From Paenibacillus sp. (GTDB taxonomy: Bacteria; Bacillota; Bacilli; Paenibacillales; Paenibacillaceae), in the NCBI GenBank assembly GCA_017512705.1, contig JAFWEX010000089.1:1-64000 (forward strand): DNA of 64,000 nt. Direction: 5' to 3'. Numbering within the stretch: the stretch's first letter is position 1; every line of letters starts with the position of its first letter. The notes below the pieces were generated by a model, which searched no databases, had not been told where the DNA came from, and saw only the letters and a program-made list of their open reading frames with translations. A program made the position numbers and the translations under genes. Below, piece after piece: positions 63,893 through 64,000 of the stretch.

Positions 63893-64000
63893 ATGACCCA
63901 ATCTCAGCCGCATACAAGCGTAGCGATTATAATTAATCCAATTGATGTACCCAAGCAAGTTCAACGCAGGTACGGAGATGGACTGATGACAATATGGAGG
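63893..64000 (+). CDS. Start of a gene cut by the right window edge
   Basis: An open frame from ATG 63893 runs to the window end: MTQSQPHTSVAIIINPIDVP, KQVQRRYGDGLMTIWR. ATG 63986 in the same frame has GGAG upstream and is an alternative start. Family not recognised. Confidence 0.35.
   Translation, partial: MTQSQPHTSVAIIINPIDVPKQVQRRYGDGLMTIWR

Overview
The window looks like a chromosomal segment of a spore-forming Firmicute, most probably Paenibacillus. The reasons are a GerE-type sporulation regulator, two CgeB-like spore-maturation proteins, a YhcN/YlaJ-type lipoprotein, Paenibacillus-style three-part sugar importers with a large AraC sensor, and a complete nine-gene cnt-type metallophore operon. 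The species call is inference from gene content; there is no rRNA in the window.

Region by region. (1) 1-900 holds gene remnants and hairpins. (2) 923-13269 is a zinc-limitation block. A promoter with a Zur-type operator precedes cntK-L-M (opine metallophore synthesis), cntA-B-C-D-F (ABC importer) and two tandem MFS exporters. A second promoter, whose operator has identical arms, precedes a COG0523/CobW GTPase that is frameshifted. (3) 13448-16374 is a molybdate block: a divergent HTH plus binding-protein-domain regulator, then modA and modB, with no modC. (4) 16710-28650 is a probable spore-surface glycosylation locus: three small helical proteins, a very basic protein, two CgeB-like proteins, a glycosyltransferase with a K/R-repeat tail, a three-enzyme UDP-L-amino-deoxysugar pathway in which two genes carry in-frame stops, a fourth SDR, and two GT2 enzymes. 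(5) 28889-34470 is mixed: a GNAT acetyltransferase, a GT4 enzyme coupled to an overlooked 56-residue protein, a DHA2 drug exporter behind 13-bp phased repeats, and another GT4 enzyme. (6) 34711-38942 is a GldA/GldF/GldG-like ABC system plus a DUF4340 protein. (7) 39093-40520 holds a spore lipoprotein and gerE. (8) 41026-43832 is an RpiR regulator with nagB and nagA. (9) 44281-46172 has three stacked terminators, a pair of 66-68 bp intergenic repeats and an M20 dipeptidase. (10) 46423-59201 looks like a pectin/rhamnogalacturonan-type oligosaccharide locus: membrane AraC sensor, two permeases, binding lipoprotein, GH106-like enzyme, NodB deacetylase and GH105 hydrolase, with a cre-like site. (11) 59554-62700 is a decayed polymorphic-toxin locus: three toxin C-terminal tails, each followed by an immunity gene and then by the same hairpin-plus-motif module, with an Rhs core remnant and a broken IS30-type transposase. 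(12) 62875-64000 holds a DUF72 protein and the start of another gene.

The genes form a few self-contained circuits. The cnt genes make an opine chelator, export it, and take the metal complex back when zinc is short; the CobW GTPase would help allocate the scarce metal. The glycosylation locus would make an activated 6-deoxy-amino sugar and attach it to the spore surface, but two nonsense codons put that pathway's function in doubt. The oligosaccharide locus imports and trims plant-derived oligosaccharides. The most unusual region is the toxin/immunity array near the right end, where a repeated boundary module follows each orphan cassette.
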